64,000 nucleotides of DNA from Qipengyuania pelagi (GCF_009827295.1 NZ_WTYD01000003.1:35674-99673), one strand, 5' to 3'; counted from the first letter of the stretch, positions 1 through 11,129 are shown. Numbers and translations are program-made. The notes: generated from the letters alone by a model not told the origin.

Positions 1-315
1 GTAATGGTGGCGCATTTCGCCCAGCGTCTTGGGGTCGGCGATCACCAGCAGATCGGCGATATCGCCGGAAACACATTGCGAATTGAGCCATTCGGACACA
101 GCGGCGGCGTGGGCCAGTTCGTCGAGCTGGGTGCTCGTGCCCTTCTCACGCCCGATATTGTCCTGATGGCGCACGCCCGCGCTGTAATTCGTTGCCGAGA
201 GATCGGGCTGTTCCGCCCGGTCGAGCTTGGGTTCGAGCGGTGCGCCGCCATTGCGCATGACGGTGAAATTCTTGCCGTCAACGATGGCGACATGGGCGTT
301 GCTGGGGATACGCAT
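1..315 (-). CDS. Host attachment family protein (C-terminal part beyond the window)
   Basis: The reading frame is open from an ATG at 315 to the left edge, giving the first 105 residues. It begins MRIPSNAHVAIVDGKNF and contains NYSAGVRHQD, a TQLDELAHAAAVSEWLN stretch and IADPKTLGEMRHHY at the edge. These words match the bacterial 'protein required for attachment to host cells' family (usually about 140-150 residues), so roughly the last third is missing. The family is cytoplasmic and resembles release-factor-like folds; its real job is poorly known despite the name. An AAGGAG Shine-Dalgarno stands 5 nt before the ATG. It is divergent from the DUF305 gene at 473. Confidence 0.8.
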   Translation of the reverse strand, partial: MRIPSNAHVAIVDGKNFTVMRNGGAPLEPKLDRAEQPDLSATNYSAGVRHQDNIGREKGTSTQLDELAHAAAVSEWLNSQCVSGDIADLLVIADPKTLGEMRHHY

Positions 316-472
316 GAAATCTCCTTATGCGGTTCGTCCTGTGTGTTCCGGTAACGGGTGAGCGAGCGATTTGCTCCGCTGCGCGAGGGGAAAGAGTGCC
401 CGGCATTTGCGTAATCCTCCCCGCATGATAGCAAGTCGGCCAAAGACGGATTTTCCCCTTCGGAGAACTATG

Positions 473-2710
473 ATGACCCTTCGCCTTTCGCTGACCGCGG
501 CGCTGCTCGCGACTGCCGCCACTGCTCCTCTGGCGGCGCAGGATGCCCCCATCGTCCTGCCCGGCGCGCCGGGCGAGGCGTCGCGCACGATCGATGCGAA
601 GGAAGCGATCGCGATCACCGGAGTCAGCTATGCGCCCGGCGATGTCCGCTTCATGCAGGACATGATCCTCCACCACCGACAGGCGGTCACGATGGCGGAA
701 CTCGCCAAGACCCGCGCCAGCGACGAGCGCGTGAAGAACACCGCTGATCGCATCCTCGCCAGCCAGGCCGACGAAATCGACTTCATGCGCGAATGGCTGG
801 AGGCACGCGGCGAAAGCGTGACCGGCCCCACGATGACGGGCGCTGCGGGCCATGAAGGCCACGATCCCCACATGGGGCACGAGCTGATGCAGGGCATGGC
901 CAGCGCCGAGGAGATGGCCGAACTCGCGACGCTGTCGGGCACTGCCTTCGACCGGATGTTCCTCGATCTGATGGTGAAGCACCACCAGGGTGCGGTGGCG
1001 ATGGTGGAGACGCTGCACCGTTCGCCGGGCACCGCCTACGAGCCGACCGTGTTCGAATTCACCAATGAGGTGGTGAACGATCAGAACGCCGAGATCGGCC
1101 GCATGAACGCCCTGCTCGCGCGCCTGTCGGACGATCCGCGCGCCACGCTGGCGGCGGGCTTCCGCGACGCGGGCGAGGCGATTTCGAACATGCGCCTCCT
1201 CGCTGCCATGCCCAAGGCGGCCGGTTTCTTCGATCCCGGCAATCCCGCCCAGCTCCAGCCGCTGATCGAGGACAAGAGCGAGGCCGACGCCGAAGCCAGC
1301 GCCGATGGCGAGGATCGCGAGGAAATCCTCGAAGGCGAGGAGAAGGAACCGCGCTTCGGAGAGCGCGGATCGCTGCTGACCTTCTGGTCCACCGATATGG
1401 CGTTCAAGGACGATCTGCTGATCACCGGCAGCTATCACGGCTTCAATATCTACCGCCTCGGCACGGACGGCGTGCCGAACCTCGTCAGCTCCACCGTCTG
1501 TCCGGGCGGGCAGGGCGACGTCTCGGTCGTGGGCGATCTCCTGTTGATGAGCGTGCAGGACAGCCGGGCGCGGCTCGATTGCGGCCTCGGTGGCGTCCAG
1601 GGCCGTGTCAGCGACGAGCGCATGCGCGGTCTGCGCATCTTCGACATCTCGGATCTGACCGCGCCGCGCCAGGTGGGGGCGGTGCAGACCTGCCGTGGCA
1701 GCCATACCCACTCGGTCGTTTCGGCGGACGATCGCCGCATCGTGGTCTACAATTCGGGCACGTCCTACGTCCGGCCCGACCAGGAGCTGGCGGGCTGTTT
1801 CGAGGATGGGGGCGATGCGACGGCCCTGTTCAGTATCGACGTGATCGAGATTCCGGTGGCCGATCCCGGCAAGGCCCGCCTCGTCGGCAGCCCGCGTGTC
1901 TTCGCGGAAGGGAATAATATCGCCGGGCTCTGGCGCGGTGGCGATCACGGGGACGGCACGCAGGAAACGCGCGTCACCGACCAGTGCCACGACATCACCG
2001 TCTTCCCGTCCAAGAACATCGCCGCGGGCGCGTGTTCAGGCAACGGGATCGTCATGGATATCAGCGATCCGCTGAACCCCAAGCGCCTCAGCGACGTGAC
2101 CGACGAAGGCTTCGCCTATTGGCATTCCGCCACCTTCAACAATGACGGCAGCAAGGTGGTCTTCACCGACGAATGGGGCGGGGGCACACGCCCGCGTTGC
2201 CAGGCGGGCGATCCGACGAATTGGGGCGCCGATGCCTTCTACGCGATCGAGGACGGAAAGCTGGTCTATCGCGGCACCTACAAGCTGCCCGCGCCGCAGG
2301 GCGACAAGGAGAATTGCGTCGCCCATAACGGATCGATCGTCCCCGTTCCGGGCCGCGATATCTTCGTCCAGGCGTGGTATCAGGGCGGGATCAGCGTGAT
2401 CGACTTCACCGATGCGACCAAGCCGTTCGAGATTGCCTATTTCGACCGCGGGCCGGTGGACGAGGATCAGCTGGTCACCGCCGGATACTGGTCGGCCTAT
2501 TGGTACAAGGGCCGCATCTACGCGACCGAGATCGCGCGCGGGCTCGACGTGCTGGCGCTGGAGCCGAGCGAATATCTGACCGCCGAGGAAATCGCGGCGG
2601 CGAGCGCGGCCCGCTATCCGGGCGACGTCTTCAATCCGCAGACCCAGACCGAGGTTAACTGGAGTGAGGACCAGATCCGCGCGGCGGAAAGCAGTCGCCT
2701 TGGTGGCTGA
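473..2710 (+). CDS. Secreted DUF305 protein with a long C-terminal LVIVD-like repeat region
   Basis: The 745-residue product starts with a signal peptide ending near LAAQDA. A DUF305-type region covers about residues 50-225; it has the two diagnostic helices with His pairs (MILHHRQAV near 67 and MVKHHQGAVAM near 175) and a His/Met-rich linker (GHEGHDPHMGHELMQGM) that could bind metal. An acidic linker follows near residue 280. The remaining roughly 450 residues resemble LVIVD-type surface propellers (for example RGLRIFDISDLTAPRQVG and NGIVMDISDPLNPKRLSD) with several Cys residues. DUF305 proteins are usually short periplasmic proteins, sometimes linked to copper; the combined length is unusual. 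The start at 473 has GGAG 7 nt upstream; an ATG at 470 is the alternative. Substrate unknown. Confidence 0.8.
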   Translation: MTLRLSLTAALLATAATAPLAAQDAPIVLPGAPGEASRTIDAKEAIAITGVSYAPGDVRFMQDMILHHRQAVTMAELAKTRASDERVKNTADRILASQADEIDFMREWLEARGESVTGPTMTGAAGHEGHDPHMGHELMQGMASAEEMAELATLSGTAFDRMFLDLMVKHHQGAVAMVETLHRSPGTAYEPTVFEFTNEVVNDQNAEIGRMNALLARLSDDPRATLAAGFRDAGEAISNMRLLAAMPKAAGFFDPGNPAQLQPLIEDKSEADAEASADGEDREEILEGEEKEPRFGERGSLLTFWSTDMAFKDDLLITGSYHGFNIYRLGTDGVPNLVSSTVCPGGQGDVSVVGDLLLMSVQDSRARLDCGLGGVQGRVSDERMRGLRIFDISDLTAPRQVGAVQTCRGSHTHSVVSADDRRIVVYNSGTSYVRPDQELAGCFEDGGDATALFSIDVIEIPVADPGKARLVGSPRVFAEGNNIAGLWRGGDHGDGTQETRVTDQCHDITVFPSKNIAAGACSGNGIVMDISDPLNPKRLSDVTDEGFAYWHSATFNNDGSKVVFTDEWGGGTRPRCQAGDPTNWGADAFYAIEDGKLVYRGTYKLPAPQGDKENCVAHNGSIVPVPGRDIFVQAWYQGGISVIDFTDATKPFEIAYFDRGPVDEDQLVTAGYWSAYWYKGRIYATEIARGLDVLALEPSEYLTAEEIAAASAARYPGDVFNPQTQTEVNWSEDQIRAAESSRLGG

Positions 2711-2732
2711 TTGGATAGCTGACTAAAGCCGG

Positions 2733-3758
2733 TCAGCTGATCGGCGGGATCGCAAGTTCGATCCGGTCCCGCCCTTCGTTCTTGGCCCGATAGAGCGCTT
2801 CGTCCGCCGCGCGCAGGGCGCTGTCGCGGTCGGGAAAGGCGAACAGGTCGGCGATTCCGCCGGAGAAGGTGATCATCCCTAGCGATTCGCGGGTCGTGCG
2901 GTTGATGAAGGGGCGCTTAGACAGGGTTTCGCGGATCGCATCCAGATTGTCGCGTGCATCTTCCAGTGAGAAGCCGCGATAGATGATGACGAATTCCTCG
3001 CCCCCGTAGCGAACCACCTGACACTCCTCGCCCGCGCCCTGGGCAAGGGTGCGCGCGACCATCTGGAGAACCCTGTCGCCCGTGTCGTGGCCGTGAATGT
3101 CGTTGACTGGCTTGAAATTGTCGATGTCGCAGAAGGCGACCGCGACCGGTTCGCGGTCGCTGGCATCCGAGCCGTCCCAATCGACGTCGCGCGCCTCGCC
3201 CCAGAGGCGTTCCAGCATTTCGTCGAGGGCGCGGCGATTGGGAAGCCCGGTCAGGTGGTCGATATTGGCGACGCGCTGCGCCTCCTCGAGATCGCGGCGC
3301 AGCGAGATGGCCTCGCGCTCGCTGCGTTGCATCTTTTCCTCGGCCTGTTGGGCCTGGTCGCGGATCGCCCGCGTCAGATCGGACACGCGGGAGAGCAGCT
3401 CTTCCGCCGTCTCGCCGGAATCGATCCGCTCCGCCTGCTGCGCATGATCGTCCATCGCCTCGCGATAATCGGCGGCGGCGGTGCGTGCATCGCGGGCGGT
3501 GCTGCTGAAGGCCTCGATCGAATTCTGAAGGCTGGCGGCCAGCCGGTCGATATCGGCGCGGTCCTGTTCGGTGCTGTCGGTCTCGCAGGCGAGCGTGTCG
3601 AGCCATTGCTGGGTGATCGGCTCGCCGCGCGCTTCCATCTCCGCTGTCAGGGACGCGAAATCGGGGTGCTGGCCGGAAAAGATCCCATGCGCGCGAACCA
3701 GATTGGCCGGGGTGATCTCGAGGTCGTTACCGAGGAGGAACGTGCCGATATTGTCCAT
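2733..3758 (-). CDS. Diguanylate cyclase (GGDEF domain) with N-terminal helical region
   Basis: The 341-residue product has an N-terminal cytoplasmic helical/coiled-coil region (residues 1-175, many Ala/Glu/Gln heptads) and a C-terminal GGDEF domain beginning at NIDHLTGLPNRRALDEML. The active-site loop reads YGGEEFVII and the substrate/metal strand is FCDIDNFKPVND, so synthesis of cyclic di-GMP from two GTP is expected. The RxxD inhibitory site five residues before GGEEF is absent (GEEC there), so feedback inhibition may be missing. No membrane segment or known sensor domain is visible. The ATG at 3758 is preceded by GGGGAAGAG; the frame stays open further upstream, but no better start was found. 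It lies downstream of groEL on the same strand behind a strong hairpin. Confidence 0.85.
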   Translation of the reverse strand: MDNIGTFLLGNDLEITPANLVRAHGIFSGQHPDFASLTAEMEARGEPITQQWLDTLACETDSTEQDRADIDRLAASLQNSIEAFSSTARDARTAAADYREAMDDHAQQAERIDSGETAEELLSRVSDLTRAIRDQAQQAEEKMQRSEREAISLRRDLEEAQRVANIDHLTGLPNRRALDEMLERLWGEARDVDWDGSDASDREPVAVAFCDIDNFKPVNDIHGHDTGDRVLQMVARTLAQGAGEECQVVRYGGEEFVIIYRGFSLEDARDNLDAIRETLSKRPFINRTTRESLGMITFSGGIADLFAFPDRDSALRAADEALYRAKNEGRDRIELAIPPIS

Positions 3759-4145
3759 CAGCTCTTCCCCTGCACTGCGCTCGCGCGCCTGCTCGCGCTT
3801 GGGGGCGGGCTCGGGATCGACCAGCTCGGTTACTGGCGGTTCTTTCTCGGATCGGCGCGATACCTTGCTGGCAACCGCCTCGCACTCCTCGCCGGCCGAA
3901 TCCGAAGCGACACCTTCCTCCCCGTCCCGCGAAGACAGGAAGTCATGGACCGTGACCGCCGATTTTCGGCGGATGGCGCCGGAATGGTTCACTTCGCAAA
4001 AGTCCAATCTTCGTTGGTTCGCACATGCGGTGCCCCGGGAGGAGCAGCCCTGGTCGTACCGGCGAATGATGAAGATCGTCTCACCACGGGCTTTGCGTAA
4101 TTTTACGTAAGAATTACGTAATCGAGACCAAGCTGCGAATCGAAA

Positions 4146-4177
4146 GGGGCCCGGCAGGATCGCTCCTGCCGGGCCCC
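4146..4177 (-). terminator. Rho-independent-like hairpin after groEL
   Basis: A perfect 14-bp stem (4146-4159 with 4164-4177) has a TCGC loop. Read on the minus strand it lies 36 nt past the groEL stop and is followed by a short T run. It separates groEL from the diguanylate cyclase gene. Confidence 0.8.
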
Positions 4178-4212
4178 TCGAAAGGTCCGGTAACGGACGG
4201 GAGGTTGTGGGC

Positions 4213-5904
<1,692 letters not shown>

Positions 5905-5918
5905 TCAGAGATCGGCAA

Positions 5919-6206
5919 TCAGCCGAGGATCCCCATGATGTCGCTTTCCTTCATGATCAGCAGGTCTTCGCCGTCGAGCTTGACCTCGGTGCCCGACCAC
6001 TTGCCGAACAGGACGCGGTCGCCTGCCTTGACATCGAGCGGGGTGACGGTGCCGTCATCGGCACGGGCGCCCGAACCGACGGCGACGATCTCGCCTTCGC
6101 TGGGCTTTTCCTTGGCGCTGTCGGGAATGATGATGCCGCCTGCGGTCTTTTCGTCGGCTTCGATGCGACGGACCAGAACGCGGTCATGCAGTGGACGAAA
6201 TGCCAT
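5919..6206 (-). CDS. groES: Co-chaperonin GroES (Hsp10)
   Basis: The 95-residue product begins [20 protein letters not shown] and contains the mobile loop ([18 protein letters not shown]) and the conserved [13 protein letters not shown] end. It caps the GroEL ring. A much longer frame opens upstream, but family length and the promoter at 6282-6310 fix the start at 6206. First gene of the heat-shock operon. Confidence 0.98.
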   Translation of the reverse strand: MAFRPLHDRVLVRRIEADEKTAGGIIIPDSAKEKPSEGEIVAVGSGARADDGTVTPLDVKAGDRVLFGKWSGTEVKLDGEDLLIMKESDIMGILG

Positions 6207-6247
6207 GATGTACCTCTTTACCTGTTCGAAAGGTGATGAATTGCGAG

Positions 6248-6274
6248 TTGGCACTCGCTTATGGAGAGTGCCAG
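6248..6274 (-). promoter_or_regulatory. CIRCE operator (HrcA binding site)
   Basis: TTGGCACTC, nine bases, GAGTGCCAG: the classical CIRCE inverted repeat with G/C replacing A/T at the outer edge of each arm. It lies between the promoter and the groES start, as expected for HrcA repression. Confidence 0.93.
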
Positions 6275-6281
6275 CGGCGCG

Positions 6282-6310
6282 CATATGTGGATGGGGTGAT
6301 GCGGTGTCAA
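6282..6310 (-). promoter_or_regulatory. groES-groEL promoter
   Basis: On the minus strand TTGACA (6305-6310) and CATATG (6282-6287) are exactly 17 nt apart, immediately upstream of the CIRCE element. This looks like a housekeeping-type promoter, so regulation probably acts through HrcA; the sequence alone does not exclude a heat-shock sigma factor. Confidence 0.75.
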
Positions 6311-6479
6311 CGATCGCAGCCGCAAAAATCGCGTCATGTCCGGCAGGGCGTTGCGGGCGCTGGCCGGACGGTGCGCCGAACCCCGCTGGGGCGCGCGGCT
6401 GGCCAGAGAGCGCCCGTTTCGCTATCGGGCCGCGCAAACGGGACGCAAACCTTAGATTCAAAGACAAGAGGCCGCCATC

Positions 6480-7313
6480 GTGACGACCGAAAAGGACATC
6501 GCCGCTCTCACCATCCCCGAACAGCTTTTCATGTGGCTCAGAGTCAACATGATGGAGATCGTCGGCGCCTTCGCGGTGCTGGTGATCGGCCTGCTGGTGG
6601 CAGGGCTGCTGTCGCGCTGGGCGCGCATGGCCCTCGCGCGCTCGTCCCGGCTCGATGCCACGGTCAGCCAGTTCCTCGCCAACATCATCAAATATGCGCT
6701 CTGGGCGCTCGTCATCGTCACCGTGCTGGCGCAGTTCGGAGTGCAGACCACCAGCATTCTCGCCGCGCTCGGCGGCATGGCGCTGGCGGTCGGGCTGGCC
6801 TTGCAGGGAACGCTGTCCAATGTCGCGTCGGGCGTGATGATCCTGGTTCAGAAACCCTTCCGCGTCGGCGAAGGGATCTCGGTCGGCAATATCACCGCCG
6901 TGGTCCAGGATATCGGCCTGTTCACGACCGAACTGAAGCAGTTCGACGGATTGTTCGTGATGATCCCGAATTCCGAATTGTGGAACCAGCCGATCGTCAA
7001 TTTCAACCGCCACCCGACCCGCCGGTTCGAGCTGACCGTGGGGATCGGCTATGGCGACGATATGCAGCAGGCGCGCGAGGAATTGCTGAAGCTGGCCGAG
7101 GCGGACGAACGCGTGCTGCCCGAACCGGCGCCCGCCGCCTTCGTCGCTTCGCTGGACGACAGTTCGGTTGGGATCGGTCTGCGCGTCTGGTGCGCGACGG
7201 GCGATTATCTGGGGCTGACCTGGGACCTGACGGAGAAGGCCAAGGCGCGCTTCGACGCGGTCGGCATCTCGATCCCCTTCCCGCAGCGCGAGATCACGAC
7301 GAAAGCAGCCTAG
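6480..7313 (+). CDS. Small-conductance mechanosensitive channel (MscS family)
   Basis: The 277-residue inner-membrane protein has three predicted membrane segments. The pore helix region [21 protein letters not shown] matches the Gly/Ala-packed MscS TM3, followed by the beta domain ([27 protein letters not shown]) and the alpha-beta cytoplasmic cage. It should release small solutes under hypo-osmotic shock. The start is a GTG with a weak AGAGG upstream. Length is typical of the short MscS class. Confidence 0.93.
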   Translation: MTTEKDIAALTIPEQLFMWLRVNMMEIVGAFAVLVIGLLVAGLLSRWARMALARSSRLDATVSQFLANIIKYALWALVIVTVLAQFGVQTTSILAALGGMALAVGLALQGTLSNVASGVMILVQKPFRVGEGISVGNITAVVQDIGLFTTELKQFDGLFVMIPNSELWNQPIVNFNRHPTRRFELTVGIGYGDDMQQAREELLKLAEADERVLPEPAPAAFVASLDDSSVGIGLRVWCATGDYLGLTWDLTEKAKARFDAVGISIPFPQREITTKAA

Positions 7314-7321
7314 GGGCTGGC

Positions 7322-8734
7322 TTACGCGTTCGTAAGTCCCAGCCGGTCCCGCGCCGCCCAGCGCCAGATTAGCAGCGCGGCGGCCACGGTCAGCCCGGTG
7401 GCGAGGCCGATCCACACGCCCACGCCCTCTAAAGGCGTCAGGAAGCCGAGCACCAGCGCCGTGCCGATCCCCGGCACCCAATAGGCGAAGGCGGCGATCC
7501 ACATCGGCACGCGCGTATCCTGAAGCCCGCGCAGCGCGCCCGCCGCCACGGCCTGCATCCCGTCGAACAGCTGGAAGGCGGCTGCGATGACGATATAGGT
7601 CAGCGCATAGCCGATCAGCACGGCATTGGCCGGGTCCCAGGGATCGACATAGATCGCGAGCAGATAGCGCGGCGCGACGATCATCGCGAGCGCGGTCGCC
7701 CCCATGAAACCCGTCCCGATCGCGATCGCGGCCCAACCGGCGCGCTTCATCCCCTCAGTGTCGCGCGCGCCATAGAAATAGCCGACCCGGATCGTCGCCG
7801 CCTGACCGACGCCGAAAGGCACCTGGAAGGCGAGCGCCGCGATCTGCAGGGCGACCGTGTGCGCGGCCAGTTGCGCAGTGCCGATATTGCCCATCAGGAA
7901 GGCGGCGGCCCCGAAAATGCCCGCCTCCGCCGTGATCGTCAGCGCGATTGGCGTCCCGATCCGAACGATCTGGCCGAACCGCGCCCAGTCCGGCGCCCAC
8001 CAGCGTCCGAAGATGCGATAGCGGTGGAGGCGCGGGTCGAGGCGGATGACGATGATATAGGCCGCCAGCGTCACCAGCGCGGTGATGATCGTGGCGACGC
8101 CAGCCCCTTTGAGGCCCAGTTCGGGCATCCCGAAATTGCCGAAGATGAAAGCGTAATTGGCGAGCGCGTTCACTCCGATGCCCGCAGCTGTGATCAGGGT
8201 CGCGACGATCGGGCGGTCGAGCGCGGAGACGAAGCTGCGCAACACGTTGTTGAACAGCATCGGCACCAGCGACCAGATGATGACGATGTTGTACTCGCTC
8301 GCGAGGCCGATGATCGCCGCGTCCTGCCCCGTCGCGCGCATCAGGGGGACGAGCAGAAGGCACAGCGCCATACCGAGAGCGCCGCTCATCACCGCCAGCC
8401 ACAGCGCCATGCGGATACCGCGCCGGACCGGCCGCAGCGCCGGAGCGCGCGCGCCGAGATCGGCGGCGATCACGGGCGCGACCGCGCCGGTCAGCCCGCT
8501 CATCGCCCACAGGACGAGGCCGAACAGCGCCACGGCGAGCGCGGAGGCGGCCAGTTGTGCCTCGCCCAGCCGCGCGATGAAGATCACGTCGACCGCATAG
8601 GTCAGCATCTGCAACAGGTTCGCCGCCGCCAGCGGCCAGCTCAGCCGCAGCGTGGCGGCGAATTCGCCGCGCCAGCCATCTCTGCCGCCGAGGACTTCGG
8701 GAGGCAGGGGCGAGGAGGTCGGATTGGTATCCAT
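7322..8734 (-). CDS. MATE family multidrug/cation exporter (NorM-like)
   Basis: The 470-residue protein has about 12 membrane segments in two similar halves, as in MatE transporters. Typical words include the N-terminal [20 protein letters not shown] segment and the second-half [21 protein letters not shown]. These transporters expel organic cations or drugs in exchange for Na+ or H+. It is convergent with the MscS gene with only 8 bp between stops. Substrate cannot be told from sequence. Confidence 0.92.
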   Translation of the reverse strand: MDTNPTSSPLPPEVLGGRDGWRGEFAATLRLSWPLAAANLLQMLTYAVDVIFIARLGEAQLAASALAVALFGLVLWAMSGLTGAVAPVIAADLGARAPALRPVRRGIRMALWLAVMSGALGMALCLLLVPLMRATGQDAAIIGLASEYNIVIIWSLVPMLFNNVLRSFVSALDRPIVATLITAAGIGVNALANYAFIFGNFGMPELGLKGAGVATIITALVTLAAYIIVIRLDPRLHRYRIFGRWWAPDWARFGQIVRIGTPIALTITAEAGIFGAAAFLMGNIGTAQLAAHTVALQIAALAFQVPFGVGQAATIRVGYFYGARDTEGMKRAGWAAIAIGTGFMGATALAMIVAPRYLLAIYVDPWDPANAVLIGYALTYIVIAAAFQLFDGMQAVAAGALRGLQDTRVPMWIAAFAYWVPGIGTALVLGFLTPLEGVGVWIGLATGLTVAAALLIWRWAARDRLGLTNA

Positions 8735-8882
8735 GACAGTGCGTGCCGCCCGGTCAGGACAGCCGCACCGGATAGGGACAGGGCGCGATCAAGGCAATCG
8801 CCAGCGGTCAGGCGCTTCAGCTTCAAGAAAGATGCGATGCAGCAGAGGCACACCCGTCTCAAGCAGAGGGGTCCTTCGCACC

Positions 8883-9419
8883 ATGCGCCTTTCCATCCTT
8901 GCCGCCGCCCTCGCAACCGGTCTCGCCGTTCCCGCGCAGGCAGGCGAGCTGTTCGGCGGTGTCTACGCCCACGCGGTCGACACGCCGTTCACATTCGATA
9001 CCGGGGAAGGCGGAGCGGACGTCCAGATCGGCGTGCGCAGCGATCCGATCGAGGCCTTGCGCGTCATCGGCAAGCCGTCCGCGCATGTCTTCGGATCGCT
9101 CAACAGCGAAGAGGGCGGCACCGATTTCGTGGCCGCCGGTCTGTCGTGGAAGGTGGACGCGGGCCCGGTCTATATCCGCCCCGGCGTTGGCCTCGCGCTC
9201 CACAACGCGCCCGAATTGCGCGTCGACCCCGCCACCCGCATTCGCACCGATCTGGGCAGTCGCGTGCTCTTCGAACCCGAGATCGCGATCGGGACGGATC
9301 TGTCGGAGCGCGTCTCGGTGGAGGCGAGCTGGGTCCACATCAGCAATGCCCGCCTGTTCAATCGCGAGCAGAACCCCGGCATCGACATGATGGGCGTGCG
9401 GCTGAACTGGAAAATCTGA
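8883..9419 (+). CDS. PagL-like lipid A 3-O-deacylase (acyloxyacyl hydrolase family)
   Basis: The 178-residue outer-membrane protein begins with a signal peptide (MRLSILAAALATGLAVPAQAG) and continues as alternating beta strands. Near the C terminus VHISNARLF carries the His-x-Ser-Asn motif of PagL, whose His and Ser are catalytic. The family's third residue (Glu in the Pseudomonas protein, by memory) aligns with Asp in NPGIDMMG. The family removes the 3-linked acyl chain from lipid A in the outer membrane. The ATG at 8883 fits the signal peptide; longer upstream frames would read into the divergent MATE gene. Confidence 0.82.
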   Translation: MRLSILAAALATGLAVPAQAGELFGGVYAHAVDTPFTFDTGEGGADVQIGVRSDPIEALRVIGKPSAHVFGSLNSEEGGTDFVAAGLSWKVDAGPVYIRPGVGLALHNAPELRVDPATRIRTDLGSRVLFEPEIAIGTDLSERVSVEASWVHISNARLFNREQNPGIDMMGVRLNWKI

Positions 9420-9541
9420 GAGAGTTTCGACGCGGAAACAGGAGGGTGCCGCGCGATCGAAGGAACCGGTCCGACGGTTCGCGGTTGTATCCGCGTCGGC
9501 GCGCGGAAGGTCGCATGCCGGAAATAACTCGGAGAGACGCC

Positions 9542-9676
9542 ATGAAGAAGTTCGTAACCATGCTGGCGCTGGGCAGCTCGATCGTTCTGCTGTCCGCCTG
9601 TAACACGGTACGCGGTGCAGCGGCCGACGTGGAATCGGTTGGCGATTGCGTCGACGGCGTCGAAGGCAATTGCTGA
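9542..9676 (+). CDS. Entericidin-like small lipoprotein
   Basis: The 44-residue product starts MKKFVTMLALGSSIVLLSACNTV, a lipoprotein signal peptide with lipobox LSAC, so the mature peptide is only about 25 residues and membrane-anchored through its Cys. The rest (NTVRGAAADVESVGD, two more Cys near the end) matches the entericidin EcnA/EcnB family. Entericidins are envelope lipoproteins linked to stress and lysis; role here unknown. A terminator follows 29 bp after the stop. Confidence 0.85.
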   Translation: MKKFVTMLALGSSIVLLSACNTVRGAAADVESVGDCVDGVEGNC

Positions 9677-9705
9677 GCCGACGCGAAGCTTACGCTTCGT
9701 AAAAG

Positions 9706-9735
9706 AGGCGCTGCCCCTGGGGCGGCGCCTTTTTT
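9706..9735 (+). terminator. Terminator after the entericidin gene
   Basis: A 12-bp stem with one G-T pair (9706-9717 with 9719-9730; in practice a small loop of a few bases at its tip) is followed by six T residues. It serves the rightward gene. Confidence 0.85.
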
Positions 9736-9784
9736 GTTGGGTCCGACACGGGTGCGGGCGCCGTCGCCCGAAAGCGGACAAACG

Positions 9785-9816
9785 AAAAGGGCGGCGCCTC
9801 GCGGCACCGCCCTTTC
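9785..9816 (-). terminator. Terminator after rplL
   Basis: Arms AAAGGGCGG (9786-9794) and CCGCCCTTT (9807-9815) pair over nine base pairs. On the minus strand the hairpin lies about 28 nt past the rplL stop and is followed by TTTTCGTTT. With the hairpin at 9706 it separates two convergent units. Confidence 0.8.
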
Positions 9817-9843
9817 CTGTGTCTCGCAAAAGCGATCCGAAGA

Positions 9844-10218
9844 TTACTTGAGTTCGACCGTGCCGCCAGCGGCTTCGATCTTGCCCTTGATTTCTTCGGC
9901 TTCCGCCTTGTTGACGCCTTCCTTGATGGGCTTCGGCGCGCCTTCGACGAGCGCCTTGGCTTCGCCCAGGCCCAGACCGGTGATGGCGCGGACTTCCTTG
10001 ATGACCTGGATCTTCTTGCCACCGTCGCCGGTCAGGACGACGTCGAATTCGTCCTTTTCTTCGGCTGCGGGGGCATCGCCACCGGCGGCGGGACCCGCGA
10101 CGGCAACGGCAGCGGCGGCGCTAACGCCCCACTCTTCTTCCAGCGCCTTGGCAAGCTCGGCGGCTTCCATGACGGTCAGTTTGCTCAGTTCTTCGACAAG
10201 CTTGGCGATATCGGCCAT
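9844..10218 (-). CDS. rplL: 50S ribosomal protein L7/L12
   Basis: The 124-residue product begins [32 protein letters not shown], continues with the Ala/Gly-rich hinge and ends in the globular domain ([32 protein letters not shown] split over residues 57-88, then VELK at the end). It forms the ribosomal stalk that recruits translation factors. Second gene of rplJ-rplL, 68 bp after rplJ. Confidence 0.98.
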   Translation of the reverse strand: MADIAKLVEELSKLTVMEAAELAKALEEEWGVSAAAAVAVAGPAAGGDAPAAEEKDEFDVVLTGDGGKKIQVIKEVRAITGLGLGEAKALVEGAPKPIKEGVNKAEAEEIKGKIEAAGGTVELK

Positions 10219-10286
10219 GATATTTCACTCCAAATTTCAGCTGGGACAGAGGCGTCCCGAGAATGTTTGCTTCTGCGGTAAATCGC

Positions 10287-10802
10287 TTACGCCGCTTCCT
10301 TGGCGCCATAGGCACCGAAGACGCGTGCGAGCATCGATACGGGTTCCTTGATCGTGCGGACGACCTTGGTGGCCGGCGCATTGACAAGACCCACGATCGT
10401 GCCGCGCAGCTCGTCGAGCGAGGGCATCGAGGCGAGTGCCTTGATCCCGGCTTCGTCGAGCACGCTCGCCCCCATGGAACCACCGACGATTTCAAGCTTG
10501 TCGTTGGTCTTGGCGAAGTCCACCGCGACCTTCGCGGCCGCAACCGGATCGGTCGAATAGGCGAGCGCGGTAGGCCCGCTCAGATATTCGTCGATACCGG
10601 TGTAATCGGTGTCCTTCAGGGCGAGCTTGGCGAGGCGATTCTTCGCAACCTTGTAGGTCGCGCCAGCGTCGCGCATCTTCTGCCTCAGTTCGGTGGACTG
10701 GGCCACCGTGAGGCCGAGGTTGCGGGTGACGACCACCACGCCCGCCTCGGCGAAGACTGCGTTGAGCTCGGCGACCGAATCGGCTTTCTGCGAACGATCC
10801 AT
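10287..10802 (-). CDS. rplJ: 50S ribosomal protein L10
   Basis: The 171-residue product starts MDRSQKADSVAELNAVFAEA and has the L10 core VVVTRNLGLTVAQSTELRQKMRDA. It anchors L7/L12 dimers to the ribosome. The start at 10802 has AAGGAG six bases upstream; an in-frame ATG 39 bp earlier has no such site. No rplK-rplA lies upstream, and rpoB is not downstream, so this is a two-gene unit. Confidence 0.97.
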   Translation of the reverse strand: MDRSQKADSVAELNAVFAEAGVVVVTRNLGLTVAQSTELRQKMRDAGATYKVAKNRLAKLALKDTDYTGIDEYLSGPTALAYSTDPVAAAKVAVDFAKTNDKLEIVGGSMGASVLDEAGIKALASMPSLDELRGTIVGLVNAPATKVVRTIKEPVSMLARVFGAYGAKEAA

Positions 10803-11040
10803 GCCATACTCCTTCACAATGTGCGCCGCATGGCTGGCCATGCGGTTGGCACTATGGCCGCTCGGGATGGCTCCCGCACGGCCGGCTCAAATCGATCCAT
10901 GCCGCTGATCGGCACGAACCTGTCCAGTGATGGGGAAGGAGGGCGCATCGACTTCAGGAGCGATACACGCCGGACGGCCTTGCACGCGGCAGGGCCGAAT
11001 AAATCTCGTTTCCCCGTCTAGGCTGGAAATTAAGACCGGC
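10803..11040 (-). promoter_or_regulatory. rplJ leader region (possible L10 autoregulatory leader)
   Basis: About 240 bases before rplJ hold no convincing gene. rplJ transcripts commonly carry a structured leader bound by L10(L12)4. Several GC-rich inverted stretches occur here (for example around 10850-10915), but I could not derive the conserved fold by eye, and no clear -35/-10 pair was seen. Confidence 0.35.
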
Positions 11041-11100
11041 AGATCCCGGTCACCAACTGTCTCGGACGGCTGAATGCCGGATACCTGTTCGCGAAAACGA

Positions 11101-11129
11101 AAAGGCCCGCCATTCGTGGGCGGGCCTTT
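11101..11129 (-). terminator. Terminator after the lipoprotein gene at 11197
   Basis: AAAGGCCCGC (11101-11110) pairs with GCGGGCCTTT (11120-11129). On the minus strand a T-rich run follows. It lies about 70 nt downstream of the lipoprotein stop. Confidence 0.75.

Noticed and set aside
6207..7736. Upstream extension of the groES frame across the MscS gene
   Set aside because: groES length, its promoter and CIRCE site place the start at 6206; the rest is antisense to MscS.
7859..8868. Plus-strand frame of about 600 codons overlapping the MATE gene and extending to the entericidin region
   Set aside because: Antisense to MATE and out of frame with the PagL-like gene, whose signal peptide and motif define the real gene.
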